A stretch of DNA of 64,000 nucleotides from JAJECS01 sp965262745 (GCA_965262745.1 OZ253558.1:2046001-2110000); one strand, 5' to 3'; positions 55,013-63,381 are shown, numbered from the stretch's first letter. Program-made: numbers and translations. Notes: a model not told the origin generated them from the letters alone.

Positions 55013-55876
55013 CTAGGTTTCCGAATTCGAGGGGCGCGGCAGCTGGTGGGGGCCGCGCCAGCGCAACTTCTCGGCCAGGGTGGCGTAGAAGTAGGCGCGC
55101 GACTGCACCCGCGCGAACTGGGCGACGTGCTCGGATGCCCGACACACCACGCGGTCGCCGGAGTCGAGCAGATAGTCGGTCTGGCCGTCGATCGACAGCG
55201 TGGCCTCATGCGTGGTGCGCGCGCAGATGTCGATGGTGACGTCCGGTCCGACCACAATCGAGTTGGCGGGCGTGAGGAACGGCGCGATCGGGGTGACGAC
55301 CAGCTCGCGGACCTCGGGATGCAGCACCGGTCCTCCGGCGGCCTGGGTGTAGCCGGTGGTGCCCGTCGGCGCCGCCACGATCACGCCGTCGGCGGTGTAG
55401 GTGGCGAGCTCGGCGTCGTCGATGCGTACCTCGACCTGAATGACGCGTGCGATGCGTCCGCGCCCAACGACCACGTCGCCGGCGGCGATGCCATGTCCAC
55501 GAGTGCTGCCGTTGCTGACGCGGGTCCAGTCGATGAGCAGGCGGGGCTCGATCCAGAACCGGCCGGCCACGAGGTCCGGCAAGCGCGCATCGAGCTCGGC
55601 GCCGCTGAATTCGGTGAGAAATCCGATACGCCCATAGTTGACGCCGGCGCAGGGCACACCGAACGGGGCCGCGGTGCGGGCGGCGCGCAGCACGGTGCCG
55701 TCGCCGCCAAAGGTGAGCAGGAGCTGGGAGCCCTCGATGGGGTGCGGGTGATCGACGATGTCGAAGGACGACGCCGACCATGCGTCGACGCCGAGGTCCG
55801 CGAGGCGCTGGCGCACGCGCTCGGCGTGGCGAACGGACGCCGCGATGTGAGGATGGTAGAGCAGTCCTAGGCGCAT
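55013..55876 (-). CDS. nadK: NAD kinase
   Basis: A 287-residue NAD kinase making NADP. The catalytic GGDGT motif is at 57-61, and VNYGRIGFLTEF matches the family. The usual NE/D motif (ALNDVV) reads IAAGDVVV here, with glycine (133) in place of Asn. The usual TGSTAYSLSAGGP reads TGTTGYTQAAGGP (171-183). These differences suggest an altered nucleotide-site detail rather than loss of function. The ATG at 55876 is standard, and the gene is followed by recN with almost no gap. Confidence 0.9.
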   Translation of the reverse strand: MRLGLLYHPHIAASVRHAERVRQRLADLGVDAWSASSFDIVDHPHPIEGSQLLLTFGGDGTVLRAARTAAPFGVPCAGVNYGRIGFLTEFSGAELDARLPDLVAGRFWIEPRLLIDWTRVSNGSTRGHGIAAGDVVVGRGRIARVIQVEVRIDDAELATYTADGVIVAAPTGTTGYTQAAGGPVLHPEVRELVVTPIAPFLTPANSIVVGPDVTIDICARTTHEATLSIDGQTDYLLDSGDRVVCRASEHVAQFARVQSRAYFYATLAEKLRWRGPHQLPRPSNSET

Positions 55877-55906
55877 GGCAGGGCCCGGCGTGGGCTTTGT
55901 CGCATT

Positions 55907-56647
55907 CTAGTGGGGCGACGGCCAGGGCGGCGTCAGGTGCACAAATGTCTCGCGGTTGCCGCCCGCGCCCGGGACCGGGCTGGGGAATGTCGCAACTTCG
56001 ACGTAGCCCGCGCAGGCCAGCCCCGCCTGAAAGTCCTTGAGGACGGCGTCGCGCTGCGCCGGGCTCTTGACCACGCCGTCTGGGGGCACGCATCTGCCGG
56101 GTAACTCGAACTGCGGCTTGAGGAGCAGCACCATCCAACGCGCCGCCGGCGCGGCGTGGACCAGCGAGCCGAGCACGTCGCGCAGGCGGATGAACGCGAG
56201 ATCAGCGACGACCGCGTCGACCGGCGGCTCGATCGCGGAAAGCTGCCGAATATCCGTACGCTCCCGCACCTCAACCCGGGGATCCTGGCGCAGGGCCGGG
56301 GCTAGCTGCTCGCGGCCAACGTCGACGGCAACCACATGCAGGGCACCGCGTTGGAGCAGGACGTCGGTGAAGCCTCCCGTCCCGGCGCCGACGTCGATCA
56401 CACGGAGGCCGCGCGGGTCGAGGCCGAAGCGGTCGAGGGCCGACGCCAGCTTGCGCCCGCCGCGTCCCACATAGAGCGAGGCTGTCGGGTCTACCTCGAT
56501 GGCGGCGTCGGCCGGAACGGCCCGCCCCGGCCGCCGGGCCAGACCGCCGTCGAGCCGCACGAGGCCGTCACGAACATACTGGCGCGCCTGGGCTCGCGTT
56601 GGGGCTAGCCCGCGGCGGACAAGCTCGACGTCCAGCCGGCACTTCAC
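55907..56647 (-). CDS. tlyA: TlyA-like rRNA 2'-O-methyltransferase
   Basis: A 246-residue protein with an N-terminal S4 RNA-binding domain (RLDVELVRRGLAPTRAQARQYV) and a FtsJ-like methyltransferase domain whose SAM loop is VIDVGAGTGGF (83-93). This is the TlyA/hemolysin-A architecture; TlyA methylates 16S and 23S rRNA. The start is GTG at 56647, nine bases after hisB. Confidence 0.9.
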   Translation of the reverse strand: MKCRLDVELVRRGLAPTRAQARQYVRDGLVRLDGGLARRPGRAVPADAAIEVDPTASLYVGRGGRKLASALDRFGLDPRGLRVIDVGAGTGGFTDVLLQRGALHVVAVDVGREQLAPALRQDPRVEVRERTDIRQLSAIEPPVDAVVADLAFIRLRDVLGSLVHAAPAARWMVLLLKPQFELPGRCVPPDGVVKSPAQRDAVLKDFQAGLACAGYVEVATFPSPVPGAGGNRETFVHLTPPWPSPH

Positions 56648-56656
56648 CCGCCGCGG

Positions 56657-57256
56657 CTAGGTCTCGAGGGTGCCCTTGGTGCTGGGCACCTGGCCCTCGC
56701 GACGCGAATCGAGGGCGGTGGCCGCGTCAAGGGCGCGCGCCAGCGCCTTGAAGATGGCTTCGGCTTTGTGATGGTCGTCACGGCCAGCGAGCATACGCAC
56801 GTGCACCGCCGCGCCGATGTGTCGCGCGAATGACCCGATGATGTGCTCGATGAGCGAGGCCTCGAGGTCGCCGATGGCGTCCTGCTGGAATTCGGCGTCG
56901 AACGACAGATAGTCGCGCCCGGCGAGGTCCACGGCGACGCTCGCCAGCGCCTCGTCCATGGGCACGGTGGCGTCGGCCATGCGGGCAATCCCAATGCGAT
57001 CGCCGAGCGCCTCGTGGAACGCCTTGCCGAGCGTGATGCCGACGTCTTCGGCCGTGTGGTGCCCGTCAACGTTGAGATCGCCCGTCGCGGTGACCTCAAT
57101 GTCGAACATGCCGTGCTTCGCGAGCTGGGCCAGCATGTGGTCCAAGAAGCCTATGCCGGTGGAGCCGTCGAACTGACCGTAGCCGTCGAGGTCCACCCTC
57201 ACGGTGACGTCGGTTTCGCCCGTCGTACGCTGGACGGAGGCGGTGCGGTCAGCCAA
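56657..57256 (-). CDS. hisB: Imidazoleglycerol-phosphate dehydratase
   Basis: A 199-residue monofunctional HisB acting in histidine synthesis. The metal-binding histidine motifs GIGFLDHML, DGHHTAEDVG and DDHHKAEAIFKA are all present, with the length expected of the stand-alone enzyme. The start is TTG at 57256, supported by an AGAAGGA ribosome site at the right distance. It follows hisD by 42 bases; no other his genes are in the window. Confidence 0.96.
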   Translation of the reverse strand: MADRTASVQRTTGETDVTVRVDLDGYGQFDGSTGIGFLDHMLAQLAKHGMFDIEVTATGDLNVDGHHTAEDVGITLGKAFHEALGDRIGIARMADATVPMDEALASVAVDLAGRDYLSFDAEFQQDAIGDLEASLIEHIIGSFARHIGAAVHVRMLAGRDDHHKAEAIFKALARALDAATALDSRREGQVPSTKGTLET

Positions 57257-57298
57257 TGGCGGCGGTCCTTCTGTGGGCTGGATCTGGCGCCATTGTAG

Positions 57299-58627
57299 TC
57301 ACGGGCCGGAGGCGTCTTGACGGCGCTCGGCAGCCCGAGCGTGGCCTTCGAGCCCTTCGGCTCGCGCCATGCGGGCGGCCACCGGCGCCAAACGCTGCGA
57401 GTCAGCGGCCCCGAGTCGCACCACGCTCATGGATTTCAGAAACGCGTACACGCCGCAGGGCGAGGCAAACCGCGCCGTGCCGCCGGTGGGCATGACGTGA
57501 CTGGGACCGGCCACGTAGTCGCCGTGCACTTCGGGTGAGCCGGCGCCAACGAATACCCCGCCGGCGTTCCGCACGCCTTCCAGCACCCGCTGCGGATCGG
57601 CCACGAGGAGGCACAGGTGCTCCGGCGCGTATTCGTTGGCCAGCGCAACGGCCTCATCCATATCCGCCACGACGCCCACGCCGCCGCGGGCGGCAAAGCT
57701 GTCGGCCGCGACGGCCTGGCGGGGGAGCGATTCCAGCTGGCGCTCGATCTCACGGGCGATCTCGACGGCCATCGCGGGTGCGTCCGTGAGCGCGATCGGG
57801 CTGGCGGGACCGCCATGCTCCGCCTGAGCAATGAGATCCGCGGCCACATCCGCCGGGTCCGCGGTCTCGTCGGCGATGACCAGGGTCTCGGTGGGCCCCG
57901 GCAGCACGCTCACCCCGGTGAACCCGAACACCTCACGCGTGGCCAGCACGACCCAGGCGTTTCCCGGCGCGACGACCGCATCGCAGGGGGGCACGGAGGC
58001 CGTTCCCACGGCCATGGCGGCGATGGCCTGCGCGCCGGAGACGGCGAACACGCGATCGACCTGGGCCTCGTGCGCCGCGAGCGCGATGACGGGGTCGATG
58101 CCACCCGCGGCGGCAGCCGTGCAGACCACGATCTCGCGCACTCCGGCCACACGCGCGGGGATGGCTGTCATGAGCACCGACGAGGCGAGCGGGCCGGACG
58201 CGCCGGGGATGTGAATCCCAGCCCGGTCCACGGGCATCCAGCGCTGGCCCACGCCGCTGGCCTCGTCGAAGAAATCTCGCGGCAGCTGACGCTGGTGGAA
58301 GTCACGGATGCGCGCGGCGGCGACCCGCAGATCGGACGCCAGCTCGGCCGGAGCCTTGCGGCGCGCGGCTTCAAGCTCCGCGGAACTGACTTCGAGCCGC
58401 GGCGGGACATGATCTCCCACCTTCGCACCGATTTCGCGCAGCGCGTCGTCGCCGTCGGTGCGAACGCGCTCGACCACCCTGGCGACGAACTCCCGCGGGC
58501 TCAGCGACTCACCGAAGACCGACGACGCGCGTTGCCGCGCGGTTTCGTCGACGACCGCCAACTCGCCGTGTCTGGCGATCAGCTCTCGCCGCACGGCAGC
58601 GGCGCCCCGAACGACGCGTATTTTCAC
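57299..58627 (-). CDS. hisD: Histidinol dehydrogenase
   Basis: A 442-residue histidinol dehydrogenase, the last step of histidine synthesis. Seen are PGASGPLASSVLMTAIPA, the zinc-ligand motif AQAEHGG (usually QAEHDP), the active-site Glu-His in NEYAPEHL, and GDYVAGPSHVMPTGG. The start is GTG at 58627. It lies between dtd and hisB in the same orientation, so the two his genes probably form part of the fmdB-to-recN transcript. Confidence 0.95.
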   Translation of the reverse strand: MKIRVVRGAAAVRRELIARHGELAVVDETARQRASSVFGESLSPREFVARVVERVRTDGDDALREIGAKVGDHVPPRLEVSSAELEAARRKAPAELASDLRVAAARIRDFHQRQLPRDFFDEASGVGQRWMPVDRAGIHIPGASGPLASSVLMTAIPARVAGVREIVVCTAAAAGGIDPVIALAAHEAQVDRVFAVSGAQAIAAMAVGTASVPPCDAVVAPGNAWVVLATREVFGFTGVSVLPGPTETLVIADETADPADVAADLIAQAEHGGPASPIALTDAPAMAVEIAREIERQLESLPRQAVAADSFAARGGVGVVADMDEAVALANEYAPEHLCLLVADPQRVLEGVRNAGGVFVGAGSPEVHGDYVAGPSHVMPTGGTARFASPCGVYAFLKSMSVVRLGAADSQRLAPVAARMARAEGLEGHARAAERRQDASGP

Positions 58628-58657
58628 AGCCGGCCCGCGCCGGGATTGGCCGGTGGA

Positions 58658-59125
58658 CTAGCTGCGGCGGCGCGCGATGTGTCGGTCATTACTGTCCAGA
58701 ATGATAGTGACGGGACCATGGTTGACCAGCTCGACCTCCATGCCGGCTCCGAACTCACCGCTGCCCACGGACACGCCCAACGCCCGCAGGCGGTCGATGA
58801 AGTCTGCGACCAGCGGCTCAGCGGCCTCGGGCGCGGCCGCGCCGGTGAAGCTCGGGCGGCGGCCCTTGCGGGTTTCGGCGATTAGGGTGAACTGCGACAC
58901 CACAAGCACGGCGCCGGCCGTGTCCAGCACCGACCGATTCATCCGTCCGTCCGCGTCGGCCATGATGCGCAGATTGGCAATCTTCTCGGCAAGATAGCGG
59001 ACGTCGTCGGGACCATCGCCCTCAGCCGCGCCAACCAGCGCGAGGAGCCCCGGTCCGATGGCCGCCACCTCGCGGCCGGCGACGGATACGCAGGCTCGCG
59101 AGACCCGTTGAATGACGACGCGCAT
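58658..59125 (-). CDS. dtd: D-aminoacyl-tRNA deacylase
   Basis: A 155-residue Dtd, which removes D-amino acids (and glycine) from mischarged tRNA. The conserved MRVVIQRVSRACVSV start, the VVSQFTL motif and the cis-Gly-Pro motif NHGPVTIILD are present. The ATG at 59125 lies twelve bases after fmdB. Confidence 0.96.
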   Translation of the reverse strand: MRVVIQRVSRACVSVAGREVAAIGPGLLALVGAAEGDGPDDVRYLAEKIANLRIMADADGRMNRSVLDTAGAVLVVSQFTLIAETRKGRRPSFTGAAAPEAAEPLVADFIDRLRALGVSVGSGEFGAGMEVELVNHGPVTIILDSNDRHIARRRS

Positions 59126-59137
59126 GGGGACCGCGCC

Positions 59138-59497
59138 TCAATCGGCCGCGGCGCCCTTCGCCGCGCCGGACTTGGCGTCGGACTTTGCGGCCGTCGACTC
59201 CTTGGCGGGCGCGTCCTTGGTCGCCCCATCCTTGGCCGGCTTGTCCGCCGCGGCCTTGGCGGAGTCGCCGGACTCGGCAGGGGCTTTGCCATCTTCCTTG
59301 TACTTGGTCTTTTCCTTGCTGGAGCGGCTGTCGGTGGCGTACCAGCCTTCACCCTTGAAAATGATGCCGGCCGCGTGAAAGACCTTGCGCAAGCGCCCTT
59401 GACACTCCGGACACTGGGTCAGCGGCTCGTCGCTGAACCGTTGCATCACCTCAAAGCCATGGCTGCACTTGGTGCATTCGTACTCGTAGGTCGGCAC
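59138..59497 (-). CDS. FmdB-family zinc-ribbon protein with long charged tail
   Basis: A 119-residue protein. The start PTYEYECTKCSHGFEVMQ and the later TQCPECQGRLRKVFHAAG form the FmdB zinc ribbon (two CxxC pairs). FmdB proteins are proposed small regulators. From about residue 55 the chain becomes a low-complexity tail rich in Lys, Ala and Asp. The GTG at 59497 has an AAAGGAGT ribosome site eight bases upstream; longer readings add no conserved sequence. It is the first gene of the housekeeping run. Confidence 0.85.
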   Translation of the reverse strand: MPTYEYECTKCSHGFEVMQRFSDEPLTQCPECQGRLRKVFHAAGIIFKGEGWYATDSRSSKEKTKYKEDGKAPAESGDSAKAAADKPAKDGATKDAPAKESTAAKSDAKSGAAKGAAAD

Positions 59498-59800
59498 GCC
59501 GCGGGACTCCTTTAGAAACATCTGGGCCGCCAACCGTCGCCGGGCCGTGGCGGCGCAACCGAAATTATACGGGTGAATGGATCTGCGCCGAGGATCGAAC
59601 GGACGGTACATCGAAGACCGGGTGCGCGCCGCCTACGGCTCGAGGGGCGGCTCGTGCCAGGGGCACCGCGTCCACCGGCGTCATTTGCGGAGCAGCCTGG
59701 CGTCTGGGTGCGGGTTTCGATGGGCGTGTTTCACACGGATCGCGGACAAGGGCGAGTGCTAGGATTGGTTGCCAGGAACTAGCGGCGGCGAGTCTTTGCC
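59498..59800. other. Divergent intergenic region between fmdB and the zinc-ribbon gene
   Basis: These 303 bases lie between genes read in opposite directions. Apart from the leftward -10 element noted separately I see no gene. A T-loop-like GTTCGATCC on the minus strand near 59590 lacks the pairing of a tRNA. A rightward promoter for the gene at 59801 must lie here, but I cannot pin it down. Confidence 0.6.
59564..59569 (-). promoter_or_regulatory. Perfect -10 element (TATAAT) before fmdB
   Basis: The leftward strand reads TATAAT, rare in this GC-rich region, about 65 bases upstream of the fmdB start. It predicts transcription starting near 59557 and reading through fmdB-dtd-hisD-hisB-tlyA-nadK-recN. 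No good -35 hexamer is visible. Confidence 0.55.
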
Positions 59801-60151
59801 ATGCAGTGTCCAGAGTGCAGCCATCAGAACACCGAGGGTGCATGGCTATGCATCAATTGCGGTGAGAAGCTGCCTCGGCCAGAGACGAGCGAACCCGAGT
59901 TGAGCTCGGAGACCACCGCCCCGGACGAGTCCGGCCGGTTCGCGCCCAAGATCAGCGAGAATCTGCGCCGGCTGCGTGAACAGACCGAGCGTGAACAGAC
60001 CAAGCGCGGGCGAGCCGCTTCGCCGCGACGCTCGCGCGACGCGGCTCCCAGTTCCCCAAGCTCCAAGCTGCTGGGACTGCCGCTGACGGCGTGGGCCGCC
60101 GTGGCGATTCTGCTCATCGCCTTCGTCATCGTCGTCTCGAACCTGCAGTAG
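59801..60151 (+). CDS. Zinc-ribbon protein with C-terminal membrane anchor
   Basis: A 116-residue protein with an N-terminal zinc ribbon (MQCPECSHQNTEGAWLCINCG), a charged central part (NLRRLREQTEREQTKRGR) and one C-terminal transmembrane helix (LPLTAWAAVAILLIAFVIVV) near residues 93-113. It was probably anchored with the ribbon in the cytoplasm. Function is unknown. The ATG at 59801 is the natural start. The next gene's reading frame begins inside its end. Confidence 0.75.
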   Translation: MQCPECSHQNTEGAWLCINCGEKLPRPETSEPELSSETTAPDESGRFAPKISENLRRLREQTEREQTKRGRAASPRRSRDAAPSSPSSKLLGLPLTAWAAVAILLIAFVIVVSNLQ

Positions 60152-61290
60152 CGCTCAGCGCTCCCCTCCTCGAGCCGCTCCGCCGGCGCATCGCCGCCGA
60201 AGGCCCGATATCGTTCGCAGCCTTCATGGCATCGGCCCTGTACGACGAGCAGCACGGCTTTTACAGCCGCGCACCGTCGCGGGCGGGCGACTTCTTCACC
60301 AGTGTCACGGTTCACCCGCAGCTCTTTGGCAGGATGCTGGCGTGTCACCTCGACGACGTGTGGACGGCTCTCGGACAGCCGCGCCCGTTCCGGGTCGTCG
60401 AGCTGGGCTGCGGGGACGGCACGCTCGCTCGCCAGATCGCAGCAGCCGCCAACGAGCACCAGTGGGGCGACAACCTCAGCTACGTCGGGACCGAGCGATC
60501 GGCGGCTGCGCGGGCGCGAGCCCAGACACAGGCGCCAGCAGCCGCCTTCGTCGAGTCGCTCGATGCGGTCGAGGCCGGCCCGTCGGCTGCGATTCTCAGC
60601 AATGAGCTGTTCGACGCCCTGCCTGTACAGCTCGTGCGGCGCAACGGCCCGGACTGGGAAGAGCTGCGCGTGGTCTGGCGTGACGGCGCGCTGGCACTGG
60701 CGCCGTTTCCGGCACCGGCCGCAGCCACGGCGTATGCGTCGAGCTACGGCCAGAACGTTCCGGACGGCGGAACGATGGAAGTGCGCGAAGGAGTGGCCGG
60801 CATTTACGCGGGCGTCCGGCACATTGCTCCCACATGGATCATGACGAGCATCGACTACGGGGGCCTGTCTGCCGAGGTGCATGGCCCGCGCTTCAGCCAG
60901 GGAACGCTGCTGGCCTACCGCCGCCACCGCGCCTCGGAGGACGTGCTGGCCGATCCGGGCTCCTCGGACCTGACAGCCCACGTAAACTTCTCCGAACTCA
61001 TTGACGCGGGAGCGTGCGCCGCGGCAACCGCGGCGTTTTGGGGCACCCAGGGAGACTTCCTCACGGCACTGGGCATAGGCGAGCACTTGCCGGCGGTGCA
61101 GCGCCGTCCGAACCTGTCAGCATCGGACTACGCGCGCGAGCGGAACGCCGTCTTTCAGCTCGTTTCCCCCACAGACCTTGGAAGGTTTCGCGTGCTCGTG
61201 CAGGCCCGCGGCGCCGTGCTCGACAATATTCGGGGGCTGCCGACGGCGGTAGCGCCGTCGCAGGCCACCACTGGGAAGGACCACGGATGA
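60091..61290 (+). CDS. MidA/NDUFAF7-like SAM-dependent methyltransferase
   Basis: A protein of up to 399 residues of the COG1565 family. The conserved start EPLRRRIAAEGPISFAAFM is followed by ALYDEQHGFYS, the SAM motif VVELGCGDGTLARQI and the SNELFDALPVQ signature. The human relative NDUFAF7 methylates an arginine of a complex I subunit. The only in-frame canonical start ahead of the conserved part is GTG at 60091, inside the preceding gene (61-base overlap). It is coupled to the lyase gene by ATGA. Confidence 0.82.
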   Translation: MGRRGDSAHRLRHRRLEPAVALSAPLLEPLRRRIAAEGPISFAAFMASALYDEQHGFYSRAPSRAGDFFTSVTVHPQLFGRMLACHLDDVWTALGQPRPFRVVELGCGDGTLARQIAAAANEHQWGDNLSYVGTERSAAARARAQTQAPAAAFVESLDAVEAGPSAAILSNELFDALPVQLVRRNGPDWEELRVVWRDGALALAPFPAPAAATAYASSYGQNVPDGGTMEVREGVAGIYAGVRHIAPTWIMTSIDYGGLSAEVHGPRFSQGTLLAYRRHRASEDVLADPGSSDLTAHVNFSELIDAGACAAATAAFWGTQGDFLTALGIGEHLPAVQRRPNLSASDYARERNAVFQLVSPTDLGRFRVLVQARGAVLDNIRGLPTAVAPSQATTGKDHG

Positions 61291-62702
61291 CGACGCGGAT
61301 CGAAACGGACCCACTGGGCGATCTGGAAGTTCCAGCCAGCGCGCTCTACGGCGTGCAGACGCAGCGCGCGGTTGACAATTTCGGCATCAGCGGCATTGGG
61401 CCGCATCCGGCATTCGTATGGGCGACGGTGGTGGTGAAGAAGGCCGCGGCCATCGCGCACCGGCGCACGGGCCGGCTCGACGCTGGGCTGGCGGACGCAA
61501 TCGTGCAGGCCGCGGATGAGGTGTTGACCGAGGGGCTTCACCAGGATCAGTTCGTCGTGGACGTCTTCCAGGCCGGGGCGGGGACCTCGCACAACATGAA
61601 CGCGAACGAGCTGCTCGCCAACCGCGCCAACGAGCTGCTGGGCGGCCACCGCGGCGCCTACGCGCCGGTGCATCCCAACGACCACGTGAACATGGCGCAG
61701 TCGACCAACGACATCATCCCCACGGCGATTGCCCTAGCCGCGCTGAAACTGCTGCAAGACCTGTACACGTCACTGGACGGCCTGGCGGGCGCGTTCGACG
61801 AGAAGGCGCGGGCGTGGGACGGGATCGTGAAGTCGGGCCGCACTCATCTACAGGACGCGACCCCGGTTCGGTTGGGTCAGGAGTTCGGCGCGTACGCGGC
61901 CGCCATCCGGCGCGACGCGGCATTTATCCGCGATGCCGAGATTCACGTGCAGGAGCTCAGTCTCGGCGGCACCGCCGTCGGCAGCGGGTTGAATGCGGAG
62001 CCCGAGTATCAAGCCGAAGTCATCGACATCATCGGCGAGATCACCGGGCTCAGCGTGCGCCGTGCGGAGAACCTCTTCTACTCGATGCAGAGCATGAGCC
62101 GATTCGCCATGCTGTCGGGGGCGCTGCGCGCGCTGGCGGTCGACTTGAGCCGCATCGCCAACGACTTCCGGCTGCTGGCGTCGGGCCCGCGGACGGGCAT
62201 CTCCGAATTGCGGCTCCCCGCGCTGCAGCCAGGGTCGTCGATCATGCCCGGCAAGGTGAACCCGGTCATGGCCGAGTGCCTCAACATGGTCTGCTTCCAT
62301 GTGTTTGGGAACGACACGGCCATCCAATGGGCCGCCGAAGCTGGCCAACTTGAACTGAACGTGATGATGCCGTGCATCGCGTACAACCTGTGCCAGGCCA
62401 TCGAGGTCTTGACCAATGTGACGAGCGCGTTCGATGCCCGTGCGGTGCGCGGGCTGGAGGTTGACGAGCGCATGCTGCGGTTCTGGCTGGAGCGAAACAC
62501 CATGCTGGCGACAGCCCTGGCACCGCGGATTGGCTATGCGGCCGCCGCGGAGATCGCCAAGGAGGCCGTCGCCACCGGCGAGGGCGTGCCGGAGGTTGCG
62601 GCTCGGCTGACCGACATCCCTCCCGACGAGCTGGCCGATGCCCTGGATCCCACGCCCATGACGGAGGGCGGTGTGCGGGCGGGCGGCGGCGGAGGCGGCT
62701 AG
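61287..62702 (+). CDS. Aspartate ammonia-lyase or class II fumarase
   Basis: A 471-residue member of the aspartase/fumarase superfamily. The signature GSSIMPGKVNP, the STNDIIPTAIALA and KSGRTHLQDATPV motifs and GGTAVGSGLNAEPEY are present. LYGVQTQRAVDNFGISG near the start (Tyr rather than the Trp of FumC, and ISG) leans towards aspartase; THLQDATP leans towards fumarase, so the reaction is left open. An unusual C-terminal run of six glycines follows the usual LDPxxMT end. The ATG at 61287 overlaps the MidA stop. Confidence 0.85.
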   Translation: MTTRIETDPLGDLEVPASALYGVQTQRAVDNFGISGIGPHPAFVWATVVVKKAAAIAHRRTGRLDAGLADAIVQAADEVLTEGLHQDQFVVDVFQAGAGTSHNMNANELLANRANELLGGHRGAYAPVHPNDHVNMAQSTNDIIPTAIALAALKLLQDLYTSLDGLAGAFDEKARAWDGIVKSGRTHLQDATPVRLGQEFGAYAAAIRRDAAFIRDAEIHVQELSLGGTAVGSGLNAEPEYQAEVIDIIGEITGLSVRRAENLFYSMQSMSRFAMLSGALRALAVDLSRIANDFRLLASGPRTGISELRLPALQPGSSIMPGKVNPVMAECLNMVCFHVFGNDTAIQWAAEAGQLELNVMMPCIAYNLCQAIEVLTNVTSAFDARAVRGLEVDERMLRFWLERNTMLATALAPRIGYAAAAEIAKEAVATGEGVPEVAARLTDIPPDELADALDPTPMTEGGVRAGGGGGG

Positions 62703-62985
62703 CCGCCCATACGGCAGGCGGCGACCCGAGGCTGCGGAGACGCGCGACCGACGCGCGGAATCTTGGGGAGTTGCACGGCAACGGCCTCGACCTCAGGTGA
62801 CCCACGGTCGTCCTTCAAAAACTCATGGCAGCATACGGCCCGTTCCGTGCTACTGTTTGCGAGTTGCACAGGTTCCGTGTGGGGCCTGCAACGTTGGGTT
62901 TTTTGGCTGCGACCGCGGAGTGTGCGGCGGGCAAAGTTGGCGGATCAGGCGAACGTCGCATGAGTTCCGCGGAAGGTTTAGCTGG
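62703..62985 (+). other. Long leader/intergenic region before the RRM gene
   Basis: This 283-base stretch holds no gene. It includes a run of six T (in GGGTTTTTTGGC, near 62900). I see no clear promoter hexamers. Long 5' leaders are common for cold-inducible RNA-binding proteins, so part of it may be transcribed. Confidence 0.45.
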
Positions 62986-63381
62986 ATGAATATCTTTGTA
63001 GGCAATTTGCCGTTCGGTATGACCGATGACGAGCTCCATGAGCTCTTCGCAAAATTCGGCGAGATCACCCGAGCCACGGTGATCAAGGACCGCGTGACCG
63101 GTAAGTCGCGCGGTTTTGGGTTCGTCGAAATGATGGACGACGAGATGGCCCGCGCCGCAATCGAGGGCCTCAACGGGTCTGACATGCAAGGGCGCGCCCT
63201 GACGGTGAACGAAGCTCGCCCGCGCGAGTCGCGCCCGCGTACCGGCGGTGGCGGTGGCGGCGGCTACAGCGGTGGCGGTGGCGGCGGCGGCTACAGCGGT
63301 GGCGGCGGCGGCGGCTACAGCGGTGGTGGCGGTGGCAGTGGTGGCAGTGGTGGCTACGGTGGCGGTGGCGGGCGCTACTAG
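62986..63381 (+). CDS. RRM RNA-binding protein with glycine-rich tail
   Basis: A 131-residue single-RRM protein. RNP2 is IFVGNL (3-8) and RNP1 is KSRGFGFV (40-47), both complete. Residues 87-131 form a glycine-rich tail with spaced Tyr-Ser (GGGGYSG repeated), like cyanobacterial Rbp and plant GR-RBP proteins. It binds single-stranded RNA, and such proteins are often cold-induced. The ATG at 62986 has a GGAAGG site upstream and gives the canonical MNIFVGNL start; longer readings are noncoding sequence. Confidence 0.92.
   Translation: MNIFVGNLPFGMTDDELHELFAKFGEITRATVIKDRVTGKSRGFGFVEMMDDEMARAAIEGLNGSDMQGRALTVNEARPRESRPRTGGGGGGGYSGGGGGGGYSGGGGGGYSGGGGGSGGSGGYGGGGGRY

Noticed and set aside
53439..55016. 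A 525-codon plus-strand open frame opposite recN
   Set aside because: recN motifs on the minus strand are complete; the opposite frame shows nothing recognisable.
57617..58885. A 422-codon plus-strand open frame opposite hisD and dtd
   Set aside because: It lies antisense to two strongly supported genes and shows no domain.
59580..59640. A tRNA-like T-loop (GTTCGATCC, minus strand)
   Set aside because: The flanking bases do not form a T-stem, and no acceptor, D or anticodon arm is present.
62694..62707. GGCGGCTAGCCGCC palindrome over the lyase stop codon as a terminator
   Set aside because: The stem is only five bases with a four-base loop and no T-run follows; the glycine-codon run explains much of it.
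63241..63375. GGTGGCGGC tandem tract as a noncoding repeat or CRISPR-like array
   Set aside because: It is in frame and encodes the glycine-rich tail of the RRM protein; no spacers.
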